A stretch of DNA of 52,164 nucleotides. It comes from an uncultured Granulosicoccaceae bacterium. GTDB taxonomy: Bacteria > Pseudomonadota > Gammaproteobacteria > Granulosicoccales > Granulosicoccaceae. Positions 8,323-16,251 of this stretch are shown here, in pieces. The position numbers and the translations under genes are program-made. The first letter of the stretch is position 1; every line of letters starts with the position of its first letter. The stretch is from the NCBI GenBank assembly GCA_937931165.1, contig CALHCI010000118.1:1-52164 (forward strand). The letters run 5' to 3'. The notes under the pieces were generated by a model, which made no database searches, was not told where the DNA came from, and worked only from the letters and a program-made list of their open reading frames with translations.

Positions 8323-8925
8323 GTGAAGAGCAGCAAGTTTGTCTATGCAATCGAAAGTCTCAGCGTTTGGGTAGGCCGGGCTTTTGGCTGGTGCATACTG
8401 GTACTGACGTTATCTGTTTCCTACGAAGTGTTTGTTCGCTACATATTAAACAAACCTACTGTGTGGGCATTTGACATGATGGTGCAGATGTATGGTGCGC
8501 TGTTTATGATGGCAGGGGCTTATGCACTGGCTCAGGATACTCACGTGAGAGGTGATGTAATCTATCGATTGTTTCCAGTACGATTGCAAGCCACCATCGA
8601 CTTTATTCTATACCTGATCTTTTTCTTCCCCGGAATGCTCGCACTAGCCTGGTTCGGTGCCGAGATAGCCAGTGATTCATGGCGCTACAAAGAAGTGAGC
8701 TGGAACAGTCCGGCAAGAATCCAGGTGTATTTCTTTAAAACGCTCATTCCGGTTGCCGCAGGACTGCTGTTGTTGCAAGGGCTGGCAGAGCTTGTCAGGG
8801 CCTGGAAGGCAATGCGCACTGGCGTCTGGATGAAGCGACTCGATGACGTTCGCGAAACCGAAGACGCATTAATGGGTGACACGCACATCGATACCCCACC
8901 GGGTGCTGCCGGCTCACCTCGATAG
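8323..8925 (+). CDS. dctQ: TRAP transporter small permease subunit (DctQ)
   Basis: A 200-residue membrane protein with four predicted transmembrane helices, as usual for DctQ. It begins at a GTG (8323) preceded by GGAG; the first helix is GWCILVLTLSVSYEVFVRYI with the family-typical R-Y pattern, and WAFDMMVQMYGALFMMAGAYAL forms the second with the conserved Trp. The C-terminal tail is short and acidic. It lies between dctP and dctM and forms the sodium-driven permease with DctM in the inner membrane. Confidence 0.92.
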   Translation: MKSSKFVYAIESLSVWVGRAFGWCILVLTLSVSYEVFVRYILNKPTVWAFDMMVQMYGALFMMAGAYALAQDTHVRGDVIYRLFPVRLQATIDFILYLIFFFPGMLALAWFGAEIASDSWRYKEVSWNSPARIQVYFFKTLIPVAAGLLLLQGLAELVRAWKAMRTGVWMKRLDDVRETEDALMGDTHIDTPPGAAGSPR

Positions 8926-8980
8926 CTATCGCTTTCCATAGACTCTCTACTGATTACCACGCCTTTACCGAGCAAAGAAC

Positions 8981-10345
8981 ATGACGAATCCTGAAGTCGC
9001 CATCCTGATGCTTTCGTTATTTATAGTCCTGGTGTTACTGGGCTTTCCGATCGCATTTACGTTACTGGCGATGGGTGTTGGCTTCGGCTACTACGCCTAT
9101 TACTCCGGTCCGCTGGAGTCAGTCAGCGATATTTTTAGTAACCAGATTTTTTATCTGTTAAACCAGAACACCTACTCGGTGATGGAAAACGACACACTCG
9201 TCGCTATTCCATTATTTCTGTTTATGGGCTACGTGGTTGAACGAGCCAATATTGTTAACCGGCTGTTTTCATCGCTGCAACTGGCAGCGCGTAATCTGCC
9301 CGGCTCAATGGCCATTGCGGCCCTTATCACCTGCGCTGTGTTCTCCACCGCAAGCGGCATTGTCGGTGCCGTGGTCACATTGATGGGCCTGCTGGCCTTC
9401 CCGGCAATGACTGAAGCCAACTACCGTAAAGACTTTAGCTCCGGTGTTATCTGTGCAGGCGGGACGCTGGGGATATTAATTCCACCATCCATCATGCTGA
9501 TTGTATACGCCGCCATTGCTGAACTCTCACCACTGCGTTTGTATGCAGCGGCGGTATTCCCGGGGCTGCTACTGGCCGGCATGTACATCATCTATGTCAT
9601 CACTCGCGTATGGATTAATCCTTCCATCGCTCCTAAGCCTGCGGTTGATCAGTCGATGTCCAGAGGGCAAATCTATTTTCAACTGCTGATCTCGTTTGTA
9701 CCACTGACCATACTCATTATGCTGGTACTTGGCTCTATTCTCGGTGGCCTTGCTACACCGGCTGAAGCTGCCGCGATGGGTGCCTTGGGCGGTCTGGTAC
9801 TGGCAGCGCTGTACCGCTCACTGTCATGGACAAAACTCAAAGAGTCGGTATTTCTCACGGCAAAAGCCACCGCCATGGTGTGCTGGATGTTTGTTGGTTC
9901 GTGGACGTTTGCTTCCGTTTTTTCCTATCTTGGCGGGCACGACGTCATAGAACACTGGGTACTGGCCATGGAACTGGAACCATGGCAATTTCTGGTGATG
10001 GTGCAACTGATTATATTTTTACTCGGGTGGCCGCTGGAGTGGTCTGAAATCCTGATTATCTTTGTACCGATCTTCCTGCCAATGCTCGACACGTTCGGTG
10101 TAAACCCGTATTTCTTTGCAATGCTCGTAGCGCTGAATCTGCAGACCTCGTTCTTAACGCCGCCCATGGCAATGTCCGCCTACTACTTAAAGGGGGTGCT
10201 CAAAGACGAGATCGAGTTGATGCAGATTTTCAAAGGCATTATGCCGTATCTCGGCATTGTTATATTCTGTATGGTGCTCATGTATCTGTTCCCGGGTATC
10301 GCATTGTGGCTGCCTGATCAGCTCTTCGGTGAGTACATACCATAG
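8981..10345 (+). CDS. dctM: TRAP transporter large permease subunit (DctM)
   Basis: A 454-residue protein with about twelve hydrophobic segments, typical of the DctM subunit that carries the sodium-coupled transport path. Family features include the VLLGFPIAFTLLAMGVGFG start, SGIVGAVVTLMGLLAFPAM, the ICAGGTLGILIPPSIMLIVY segment and LNLQTSFLTPPMAMSAYYLKG near the C-terminus. The long cytoplasmic or periplasmic insert near residues 50-75 is as in TakM-like members. A 55-bp gap separates it from dctQ and 17 bp from the amidase gene, so all are probably in one operon. Confidence 0.94.
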   Translation: MTNPEVAILMLSLFIVLVLLGFPIAFTLLAMGVGFGYYAYYSGPLESVSDIFSNQIFYLLNQNTYSVMENDTLVAIPLFLFMGYVVERANIVNRLFSSLQLAARNLPGSMAIAALITCAVFSTASGIVGAVVTLMGLLAFPAMTEANYRKDFSSGVICAGGTLGILIPPSIMLIVYAAIAELSPLRLYAAAVFPGLLLAGMYIIYVITRVWINPSIAPKPAVDQSMSRGQIYFQLLISFVPLTILIMLVLGSILGGLATPAEAAAMGALGGLVLAALYRSLSWTKLKESVFLTAKATAMVCWMFVGSWTFASVFSYLGGHDVIEHWVLAMELEPWQFLVMVQLIIFLLGWPLEWSEILIIFVPIFLPMLDTFGVNPYFFAMLVALNLQTSFLTPPMAMSAYYLKGVLKDEIELMQIFKGIMPYLGIVIFCMVLMYLFPGIALWLPDQLFGEYIP

Positions 10346-10362
10346 CCCCTGAATAACACACG

Positions 10363-11685
10363 ATGAATAACAACGTTCGCGAATGGGTAGCGCAGATCAC
10401 TGACGGCAGCCTGACCAGTGAGAAACTGGTTCAGAGTTGCCTGACCTGCATTGACTCATCAGAACCAGACATACATGCGTGGCAGCATCTCAACCAGGAC
10501 GCTGTGCTTAACGATGCCCGCGCCATGGATGACATTCGCAGAAAAGGGCTTGCCGTCGGTGCGCTACATGGCATACCCGTTGGTATAAAAGATATTTTCG
10601 ATACTAACGATATGCCAACTACCTACGGCAGTGCTATCTACGAAAACAATCAACCCTCGACCAATGCAACGGTGATCAATCGCCTGAAGGAAGCCGGCGC
10701 TATTATCATGGGCAAAACGGTATCCACAGAGTTTGCCTACATGCACCCGGCAAGCACTACCAACCCGCACAACGCAAAACATACCCCGGGCGGGTCTTCG
10801 AGTGGCTCAGCCGCGGCGGTTGCCGCCGGACACATTCCACTGGCGCTGGGCTCGCAAACCAATGGCTCGGTCATCAGACCGGCTTCTTTTTGCGGGGTCT
10901 ATGGCTTCAAGCCGTCGCGTGGTCTGGTATCCCGACACGGTGTCTTAAAAACATCACAACATCTCGATCACATCGGTGGGTTCTCCAGAGACCTCGGTGA
11001 CCTGGCACTACTGTGCGACTGCATCGCAGGCTACGACCCGAATGACCCGGCCAGCTACCTAGCACCACGCCCGTCTTTGTTAAAAGGCTATCTGGCTGAC
11101 GTCCCTGTTGAACCCGCTTTTGTCTGGATAGACCTCGACTACGGCGAACGCTTTTCGACTGATACCCGTGACGGGTTTGAAGAACTACTGGCAGCACTTG
11201 GCGGCACTGTCGAAAAAGTACGCGCACCCAAATCTTTTGCAGCGCTGCCTAAAGTACACAAAATTATTTATGACTACGAAATCTATCGTTGTCTAAACAC
11301 CGAGCGCGAGCAACACCACGACAAACTCAGCACCACTGCACAAGCAGCTATGCAGCACGCGGCTCAGTGGTCAGAGCAGCAATATCTTGAAGCGCTTGAA
11401 ATCAGACAAGCCGCCAATCAATGGTTTGAACCGTTTTTTCATGACTATGATGCGATTGTGACGCCCTCAGCCATAGGAGAGGCACCATTGATTGAACAAG
11501 GCACCGGTGATCCAATCTGCTGCACGCTGTGGACGCTATGTGGACTACCCTCTCTGAGCATGCCGCTACTGAGTGGCAACAATGATCTGCCAATTGGCGT
11601 GCAACTGATCGGTGCACGCAATCATGACGACCGACTATTTCGAACAGCGCGCTGGCTAATACAGCACTTGCGCGAGGAAACCTGA
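10363..11685 (+). CDS. Amidase of the amidase-signature family
   Basis: A 440-residue amidase with the Ser-cisSer-Lys triad: Lys76 in GIPVGIKDIFD, cis-Ser145 in PGGSSSGSAAAVA and nucleophile Ser169 in GSQTNGSVIRPASFCG. Such enzymes hydrolyse carboxamides to a carboxylate and ammonia; GatA, AtzF and indoleacetamide hydrolases are relatives. The Gly-Ser-Ile usual after the nucleophile is Gly-Ser-Val here. No GatB/GatC genes are nearby, so a catabolic or salvage amidase is more likely than the tRNA amidotransferase. Seventeen bases after dctM, it may process what the TRAP system imports. Substrate cannot be read from sequence. Confidence 0.9.
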   Translation: MNNNVREWVAQITDGSLTSEKLVQSCLTCIDSSEPDIHAWQHLNQDAVLNDARAMDDIRRKGLAVGALHGIPVGIKDIFDTNDMPTTYGSAIYENNQPSTNATVINRLKEAGAIIMGKTVSTEFAYMHPASTTNPHNAKHTPGGSSSGSAAAVAAGHIPLALGSQTNGSVIRPASFCGVYGFKPSRGLVSRHGVLKTSQHLDHIGGFSRDLGDLALLCDCIAGYDPNDPASYLAPRPSLLKGYLADVPVEPAFVWIDLDYGERFSTDTRDGFEELLAALGGTVEKVRAPKSFAALPKVHKIIYDYEIYRCLNTEREQHHDKLSTTAQAAMQHAAQWSEQQYLEALEIRQAANQWFEPFFHDYDAIVTPSAIGEAPLIEQGTGDPICCTLWTLCGLPSLSMPLLSGNNDLPIGVQLIGARNHDDRLFRTARWLIQHLREET

Positions 11686-11688
11686 AAA

Positions 11689-11718
11689 ATGCACGACCAG
11701 AAAATGCACGACCAGAAT
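11689..11718 (+). repeat. 15-bp tandem duplication containing the start codon
   Basis: ATGCACGACCAGAAA is followed directly by ATGCACGACCAGAAT. The copies differ in the last base and duplicate the start codon. Confidence 0.85.
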
Positions 11719-11934
11719 ACCCATGAAGAGTCTAACAAAACCTCAAACACAGTTCGTCTGACCACCGCGATCATCGGATTGATTTTGGTATCAACGTTTG
11801 TTTTTGGACTGGCCCATAGCATTGCAACGGGATTCGCCGGCTTAGAAGGCGGTCTGCCTTTTATCGTTATTGCCGTAATTGTGATGCTAATGGTGCTTTA
11901 TGATGTATGGGAAGAATGCATCAGAAAGCGTTAA
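11689..11934 (+). CDS. Small two-helix membrane protein, unknown function
   Basis: An 81-residue protein with a hydrophilic N-terminus and two transmembrane stretches, AIIGLILVSTFVFGLAHSIA and FIVIAVIVMLMVLYDVW. I do not recognise a family. It starts 3 nt after the amidase stop, with AGGAAA inside the end of the amidase gene as ribosome-binding site. The first 10 codons are a tandem duplication (MHDQK-MHDQN), giving two possible starts 15 nt apart (11689 and 11704). It may be an accessory membrane protein of the transport operon. Confidence 0.75.
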   Translation: MHDQKMHDQNTHEESNKTSNTVRLTTAIIGLILVSTFVFGLAHSIATGFAGLEGGLPFIVIAVIVMLMVLYDVWEECIRKR

Positions 11935-11980
11935 CTGCCCCTGAAATATTCACTTGAAAGAATGAACTTAAATAAACAGG

Positions 11981-12655
11981 TCAATTAGTGAATTGATCAA
12001 TCAATGAATCGAGCAAACTCACCGGCACAATAACGCAGTACGCGCCAGTTTCCGCATTAATATAAACGCTCGTGCTCTCAGCTCTGTTTGATGTGCCAAT
12101 CAACTCCCCCGACTGCATCTGTAACCCTTGCAAGGGATACTGCAACCCTCTTGATGCAGAAAATTCAGTTCGTTCAAGCGGGTAAACTGAAAAGCGAACC
12201 CCCTTCTCTACGTCTAGCGTTAGTTCACCTTTCTGAGCAAAACACACATCGTCACCCGCCAGCAACAACACGCGATGTGAATCGACATAGCGGTGCAATA
12301 TATGTAGTCCTGCAAGCGTATGATCAAACCGGCTGCCGGTAAAACCGGTCGCAATATATAGCGGCGCTTTTACCGTATACAGACACTTTTCGAAGTCGGT
12401 ACTGTCCTGCTCCGGTATTTTTATTAGCTCTGTCACTGATTTCCAGTGATCAGCGTCAGGCAGTGAATCAAGATCACCAATAATGAGATCCGGCGTTACT
12501 CCGCCAACACGCAGGAGCGCTGCGCCGCCGTCTGCCGCAACAACCGGCCATCCGCGTTCTCGCAACTTGTGCACTACGGCTGGCTGAATATCACCACCAC
12601 CGGCAAGAACGACCGGGGTTACGTATTGCAATATTTTGTTGCCTGCTTCACGCAC
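11981..12655 (-). CDS. thiN: Thiamine pyrophosphokinase
   Basis: A 224-residue enzyme that transfers pyrophosphate from ATP to thiamine, giving thiamine diphosphate. Family motifs are VVAADGGAALL near residue 37, the catalytic PDLIIGDLDSLP, PEQDSTDFEKCL and TGFTGSRFDHTLAGLHIL. The C-terminal part holds the thiamine-binding beta domain with GTSNRAES. It starts at a GTG (12655). It is divergent from the riboswitch-controlled thiBPQ operon, so the locus combines uptake and activation of thiamine. Most enteric bacteria use ThiK and ThiL instead; this one-step salvage enzyme fits an organism that takes thiamine from outside. Confidence 0.92.
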   Translation of the reverse strand: MREAGNKILQYVTPVVLAGGGDIQPAVVHKLRERGWPVVAADGGAALLRVGGVTPDLIIGDLDSLPDADHWKSVTELIKIPEQDSTDFEKCLYTVKAPLYIATGFTGSRFDHTLAGLHILHRYVDSHRVLLLAGDDVCFAQKGELTLDVEKGVRFSVYPLERTEFSASRGLQYPLQGLQMQSGELIGTSNRAESTSVYINAETGAYCVIVPVSLLDSLIDQFTN

Positions 12656-12702
12656 GCGCTGAACCTGTTAGTTTTACTGACCGAATTGCGTTATCATGCC
12701 TG

Positions 12703-12783
12703 ACAACTCGCTGGGGTGCGACCGATGGTCGCTGAGAAACACCCATTGAACCTGAACCAGGTAGTGCTGGCGGAGGGAGTGAG
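12703..12783 (+). promoter_or_regulatory. TPP riboswitch (THI element)
   Basis: The conserved THI-box pieces are present in order: GGGGTGC, a P3 hairpin (CGACC-gat-GGTCG, 12719-12731), GCTGAGA, ACACCC pairing back to GGGGTG, TTGAACCTGA, a P4/P5 stem with CCAG and CTGG, and the 3' GGAGGGA. It sits about 95 nt upstream of thiB, so thiBPQ expression is expected to fall when thiamine diphosphate is plentiful. Confidence 0.96.
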
Positions 12784-12866
12784 ACAAAACTACCGGTTTT
12801 TACACCATAAAATCGGCCTCCTGTTTCCCTCCGTTATCGCACTACCCCGCACAACTAACCGGGAGG
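12771..12866 (+). promoter_or_regulatory. Expression platform of the thiB riboswitch (RBS sequestration)
   Basis: CGGAGGGA (12771-12778) at the 3' end of the aptamer is fully complementary to TCCCTCCG (12826-12833), with an inner hairpin 12793-12800/12809-12816 between them. The same CCTCC (12828-12832) can instead pair with GGAGG (12862-12866), the thiB ribosome-binding site. When TPP holds the aptamer closed, CCTCC would be free to mask the RBS. There is no T-tract, so translational control is more likely than termination. Confidence 0.65.
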
Positions 12867-12876
12867 CGATTACGCC

Positions 12877-13887
12877 ATGTTGAAACAACTCACTCCTTTT
12901 GTCCTGACTGCACCATTGCTGTTGGCCACTGCAGCTTTTGCACAAACAAAACCCGTATTAACGGTCTACACCTACGATGCCTTTGCAGCAGACTGGGGGC
13001 CGGCACCGGGAATTGAAGCAGCATTCGAAGAAAGTTGCGACTGTGATTTGCAGTTTATTGCAGCCGACTCCTCCATTGGCGCGTTAAGAAAAATCCAGCT
13101 GGAAGGCTCCCAAACCAAAGCCGACATTCTACTTGGCCTTGATACCAACATCGCAGAAGCTGCTCGCGCTACTGATCTTTTTGTCGAGCACGGTGCAGAC
13201 ACCACCAACCTGACCTTACCAACAGGCGATTGGTCAGACAGCACATTCCTACCGTTTGACTACAGCTACTTTGCGTTTGTTTATAACAAAGAAAAAGTCT
13301 CCAACCCGCCGCAGTCTTTTGAAGCACTTATCGCGATGCCTGAAGACTTCAAAATAGTGATTCAGGATCCGCGCTCGAGCACCCCCGGCCTGGGGTTGCT
13401 GCTGTGGATTCAGGAAGCCTACGGCGATCGAGCCGGTGAAATCTGGCAGGGTCTTGCGCCCAAAATTGTTACTGTCACCAAAGGCTGGTCTGATGCCTAT
13501 GGACTGTTTCTGAAAGACGAAGCCGACATGGTACTTTCGTACACAACCTCACCTGCCTATCATTTAATTGCCGAAGAAGACACGCGCTTTGCGTCAGCTG
13601 CTTTTTCTGAAGGACACTACCTGCAGATTGAAGTTGCCGGCATTCTGAAGTCTTCAACGCAACAGGAACTCGCAAAGAACTTTATGCAGTTCATGCTTTC
13701 GGACGCTGTGCAGGATATTATCCCGACCACTAACTGGGTGTACCCGGCAACCACTACCGAAGCCGGTCTGCCAGACGGGTTCGATACATTGCATGTCCCT
13801 GAAAAAACATTATTGATCGAGGGCACCGACGTCGAAGCCAAACGACAACAATGGATTGATCAGTGGATAGACATACTTGGCCAGTAA
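12877..13887 (+). CDS. thiB: Thiamine ABC transporter substrate-binding protein
   Basis: A 336-residue periplasmic protein with a Sec signal peptide (residues 1 to about 22, ending ATAAFA before QTKPVLTVYT). The mature part follows ThiB: VLTVYTYDAFAADWGPAPGIEAAFE, DILLGLDTNIAEAA, FDYSYFAFVYNKEKV, IQDPRSSTPGLGLLLW and TKGWSDAYGLFLKDEADMVLSYTTSP, with aromatic residues expected to stack on thiamine. The ATG at 12877 has a strong GGGAGG ribosome-binding site, the one predicted to be masked by the riboswitch. First gene of thiBPQ. Confidence 0.96.
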   Translation: MLKQLTPFVLTAPLLLATAAFAQTKPVLTVYTYDAFAADWGPAPGIEAAFEESCDCDLQFIAADSSIGALRKIQLEGSQTKADILLGLDTNIAEAARATDLFVEHGADTTNLTLPTGDWSDSTFLPFDYSYFAFVYNKEKVSNPPQSFEALIAMPEDFKIVIQDPRSSTPGLGLLLWIQEAYGDRAGEIWQGLAPKIVTVTKGWSDAYGLFLKDEADMVLSYTTSPAYHLIAEEDTRFASAAFSEGHYLQIEVAGILKSSTQQELAKNFMQFMLSDAVQDIIPTTNWVYPATTTEAGLPDGFDTLHVPEKTLLIEGTDVEAKRQQWIDQWIDILGQ

Positions 13888-13946
13888 GCCAGTTCCACGA
13901 CGACACGAGCGCCGCGTGATACTGCGCACACCAGATTGACCGGATA

Positions 13947-15587
13947 GTGCACAACCGCCTGTCCAGCCATCTGTCCAGCCATCTGCCCGGCCTGGTACCC
14001 GGTGCTTTTACTGCTATCGCGCTGCTATGTCTGGCAGCGCTGTTGTTCTACCAGCTCACTGCGCTGCCGGAATTTTCATCACTCAGCCTTGGCCCGCGCT
14101 TTGTAAAAACACTTGGCTGGAGCACACTGCAGGCTACGCTTTCGACACTGCTGTCTTTGCTACTCGGCTGTGCGGTTGCCTGGGCACTTAGCCATCAACC
14201 TGTGTTTCCCGGTCGCAGGCTGTTGATTGCGCTATTGTCTTCTGCGATGGTTTTACCAACACTGGTTGTGGTGTTGGGGCTGGTTACTGTTCTGGGTAGA
14301 AACGGCTGGTTAAATCAGCTTAGCGAGCAGTTGTTTTCTGTAAGGCCTGATACCTGGCTGTATGGACTAGGCGGCATTCTCATTGCCCACTGCTATTTCA
14401 ATGCGTCGTTTTCTGCACGAACGCTGCTTACCCGATTCGAATCTATTCCCGCGGAACAACGTAAGCTCAGTCAAGCTCTGGGACTCACCGCCTGGCAAAG
14501 ATTCAAGCTAATGGAGTGGCCGGCAATCGCAACAGCGATACCCGGTCTGGCGACCACTATATTTCTGCTGTGTTTTACCTCGTTCGCCATTGTGCTGATT
14601 CTGGGTGGATCACCAAAGTTCAATACACTGGAAGTTTCAATTTATGAGGCAATCAAACTCGACTTTAATCTCGGAAGAGCGCTCGGACTGGCATTGGCGC
14701 AACTGGCCATATGCGCCACGCTGGTCGCACTCAACACCACCATAAAATCTTTTGATCGATCAATATCAGCGCGCAGCCGTTCACTTAACAACTTCCGTGA
14801 TACCCCGGGCAATCAGTTACTACAGATAATAATAATCCTACTGGCCGGCTGTGCTTTTTTACTGCCACTGATGGCAATTGTTTACGACGGCTGGAGCGCC
14901 GATCTCGCCGGTATCATTAAAGACCCTCAATTTATACAAGCGTCGCTGACCAGTATTACCATTGCCCTAATTTCAACGTTAGCAGTACTGCTCCTGAGCA
15001 TGGCATTAACGGTGTGCCATACGTCGCTGTCTGTTTCGCATAGAATTGGCAACTTTGCCTTGGCACGCTGGGCCGCACGTTTCATCAGCTTTTCGGCAAC
15101 GCTGTATCTTGCCGTCCCCGCGCTGGTGCTCGGGTTTGGTTTTTTTCTGATCGCACGCCAGTATGGCGGAGCCAACAACTACTGGGCGGCCACTGCACTG
15201 GTGACAGCAAATGTATTAATGGTGCTGCCATTTGCACTGGTCACACTGTTACCGGCATCTGCCAAGGCCGCCAACAAATACGACAAACTTGCGTTTTCAT
15301 TAGGTGTTTCCGGTTACTCGCGCTGGCGACTGATTGAGTCGGCACTGCTTCGCAATGAATTAATCTATGTCGCGAGTATCGCATTTTGCATGTCTCTGGG
15401 TGATCTCGGTATTATTGCGTTATTCGGCAGTCAGGATTTCATTACACTGCCCTGGCTGCTCTATCAGAAAATGGGCGCCTACCGGACCACCGAGGCCGCT
15501 GGTATCGCACTGTTTATGCTGATACTGACACTGGTCGTTTTTCTTTTGTTTCCAAAGCTCGTTAAGCGAAACTATGCTGTTAATTGA
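13947..15587 (+). CDS. thiP: Thiamine ABC transporter permease
   Basis: A 546-residue inner-membrane protein with two fused permease domains of about six helices each, as in ThiP. Each half carries an EAA-like loop facing the ATPase: LSQALGLTAWQRFKLMEWPA in the first and KLAFSLGVSGYSRWRLIE in the second. It begins at a GTG 59 nt after thiB. Its first codons contain a short tandem repeat (LSSH-LSSH). The 3' end overlaps thiQ by 14 nt. It forms the transport channel with ThiB and ThiQ. Confidence 0.94.
   Translation: MHNRLSSHLSSHLPGLVPGAFTAIALLCLAALLFYQLTALPEFSSLSLGPRFVKTLGWSTLQATLSTLLSLLLGCAVAWALSHQPVFPGRRLLIALLSSAMVLPTLVVVLGLVTVLGRNGWLNQLSEQLFSVRPDTWLYGLGGILIAHCYFNASFSARTLLTRFESIPAEQRKLSQALGLTAWQRFKLMEWPAIATAIPGLATTIFLLCFTSFAIVLILGGSPKFNTLEVSIYEAIKLDFNLGRALGLALAQLAICATLVALNTTIKSFDRSISARSRSLNNFRDTPGNQLLQIIIILLAGCAFLLPLMAIVYDGWSADLAGIIKDPQFIQASLTSITIALISTLAVLLLSMALTVCHTSLSVSHRIGNFALARWAARFISFSATLYLAVPALVLGFGFFLIARQYGGANNYWAATALVTANVLMVLPFALVTLLPASAKAANKYDKLAFSLGVSGYSRWRLIESALLRNELIYVASIAFCMSLGDLGIIALFGSQDFITLPWLLYQKMGAYRTTEAAGIALFMLILTLVVFLLFPKLVKRNYAVN
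13957..13982 (+). repeat. 12-bp tandem repeat in the thiP start region
   Basis: CTGTCCAGCCAT occurs twice in a row, followed by a degenerate CTGCCCGG, encoding LSSHLSSHLPG near the N-terminus of ThiP, ahead of the first membrane helix. Confidence 0.7.
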
Positions 15588-16221
15588 TCAGATAACGTTT
15601 AGCTACGCTACAGATGCAACGCCGTATTGTTTTTCGTTGACACTTGAGCGCGGAAAAATCGCCACCGTGCACGGCCAATCCGGCAGTGGCAAATCAACAT
15701 TGCTCGATCTGATTGCCGGATTCCTGCAACCGCGATCCGGAGAACTGTATTGGGGTAATGAGGCGTTCACGCGTAAGCCACCCAATCTGCGTCCGGTAAC
15801 AACAATCTTCCAGCGCAACAATCTATTTGAACACAGGACTGCGTTAGACAACGTGGTAGTGGGCATTAACCCCTCACTGCCAAAGCACGGCAATGAAGTC
15901 GATCGCGCGATAGACGCACTTAAGCGTGTCGGGCTGACAGATCAGATATACCAGCGTGCCGCGACATTGTCCGGAGGCCAGCAACAGCGTGTTGCCATTG
16001 CACGCGTTATGCTGCGTGAACAAGGCATTGTACTGCTCGATGAACCGTTCAGCGCGCTGGATCCACAAACACGTGCAGAGATGTTAGCGTTGATTCAAAC
16101 ACTGGCTAAAGAACAGCAATCAACCGTTGTGATGGTGACTCATGACCAACGAGATGCAGACGCCATTGCCGATGTTCAGTTTCAGTTGCACAACCATGAA
16201 CTGACTGAGCGGGCATTGTAG
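15574..16221 (+). CDS. thiQ: Thiamine ABC transporter ATP-binding protein
   Basis: A 215-residue ABC ATPase with Walker A GQSGSGKST, Q-loop FQRNNLFEH, signature LSGGQQQRVAIARV, Walker B VLLDEPFSALDP and switch His in MVTHDQRDAD. The short length is normal for ThiQ. The ATG lies inside the end of thiP, so translation is coupled. It powers thiamine or thiamine phosphate import. The gene ends 30 bp from a convergent MFS gene. Confidence 0.94.
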   Translation: MLLIDQITFSYATDATPYCFSLTLERGKIATVHGQSGSGKSTLLDLIAGFLQPRSGELYWGNEAFTRKPPNLRPVTTIFQRNNLFEHRTALDNVVVGINPSLPKHGNEVDRAIDALKRVGLTDQIYQRAATLSGGQQQRVAIARVMLREQGIVLLDEPFSALDPQTRAEMLALIQTLAKEQQSTVVMVTHDQRDADAIADVQFQLHNHELTERAL

Positions 16222-16251
16222 TCAGGCTAACCTGTAATCGGACTGACCAGG

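Noticed and set aside
10363..11685. GatA, the glutamyl-tRNA amidotransferase subunit
   Set aside because: No gatB or gatC nearby, and it follows a TRAP transporter; a catabolic amidase is more likely.
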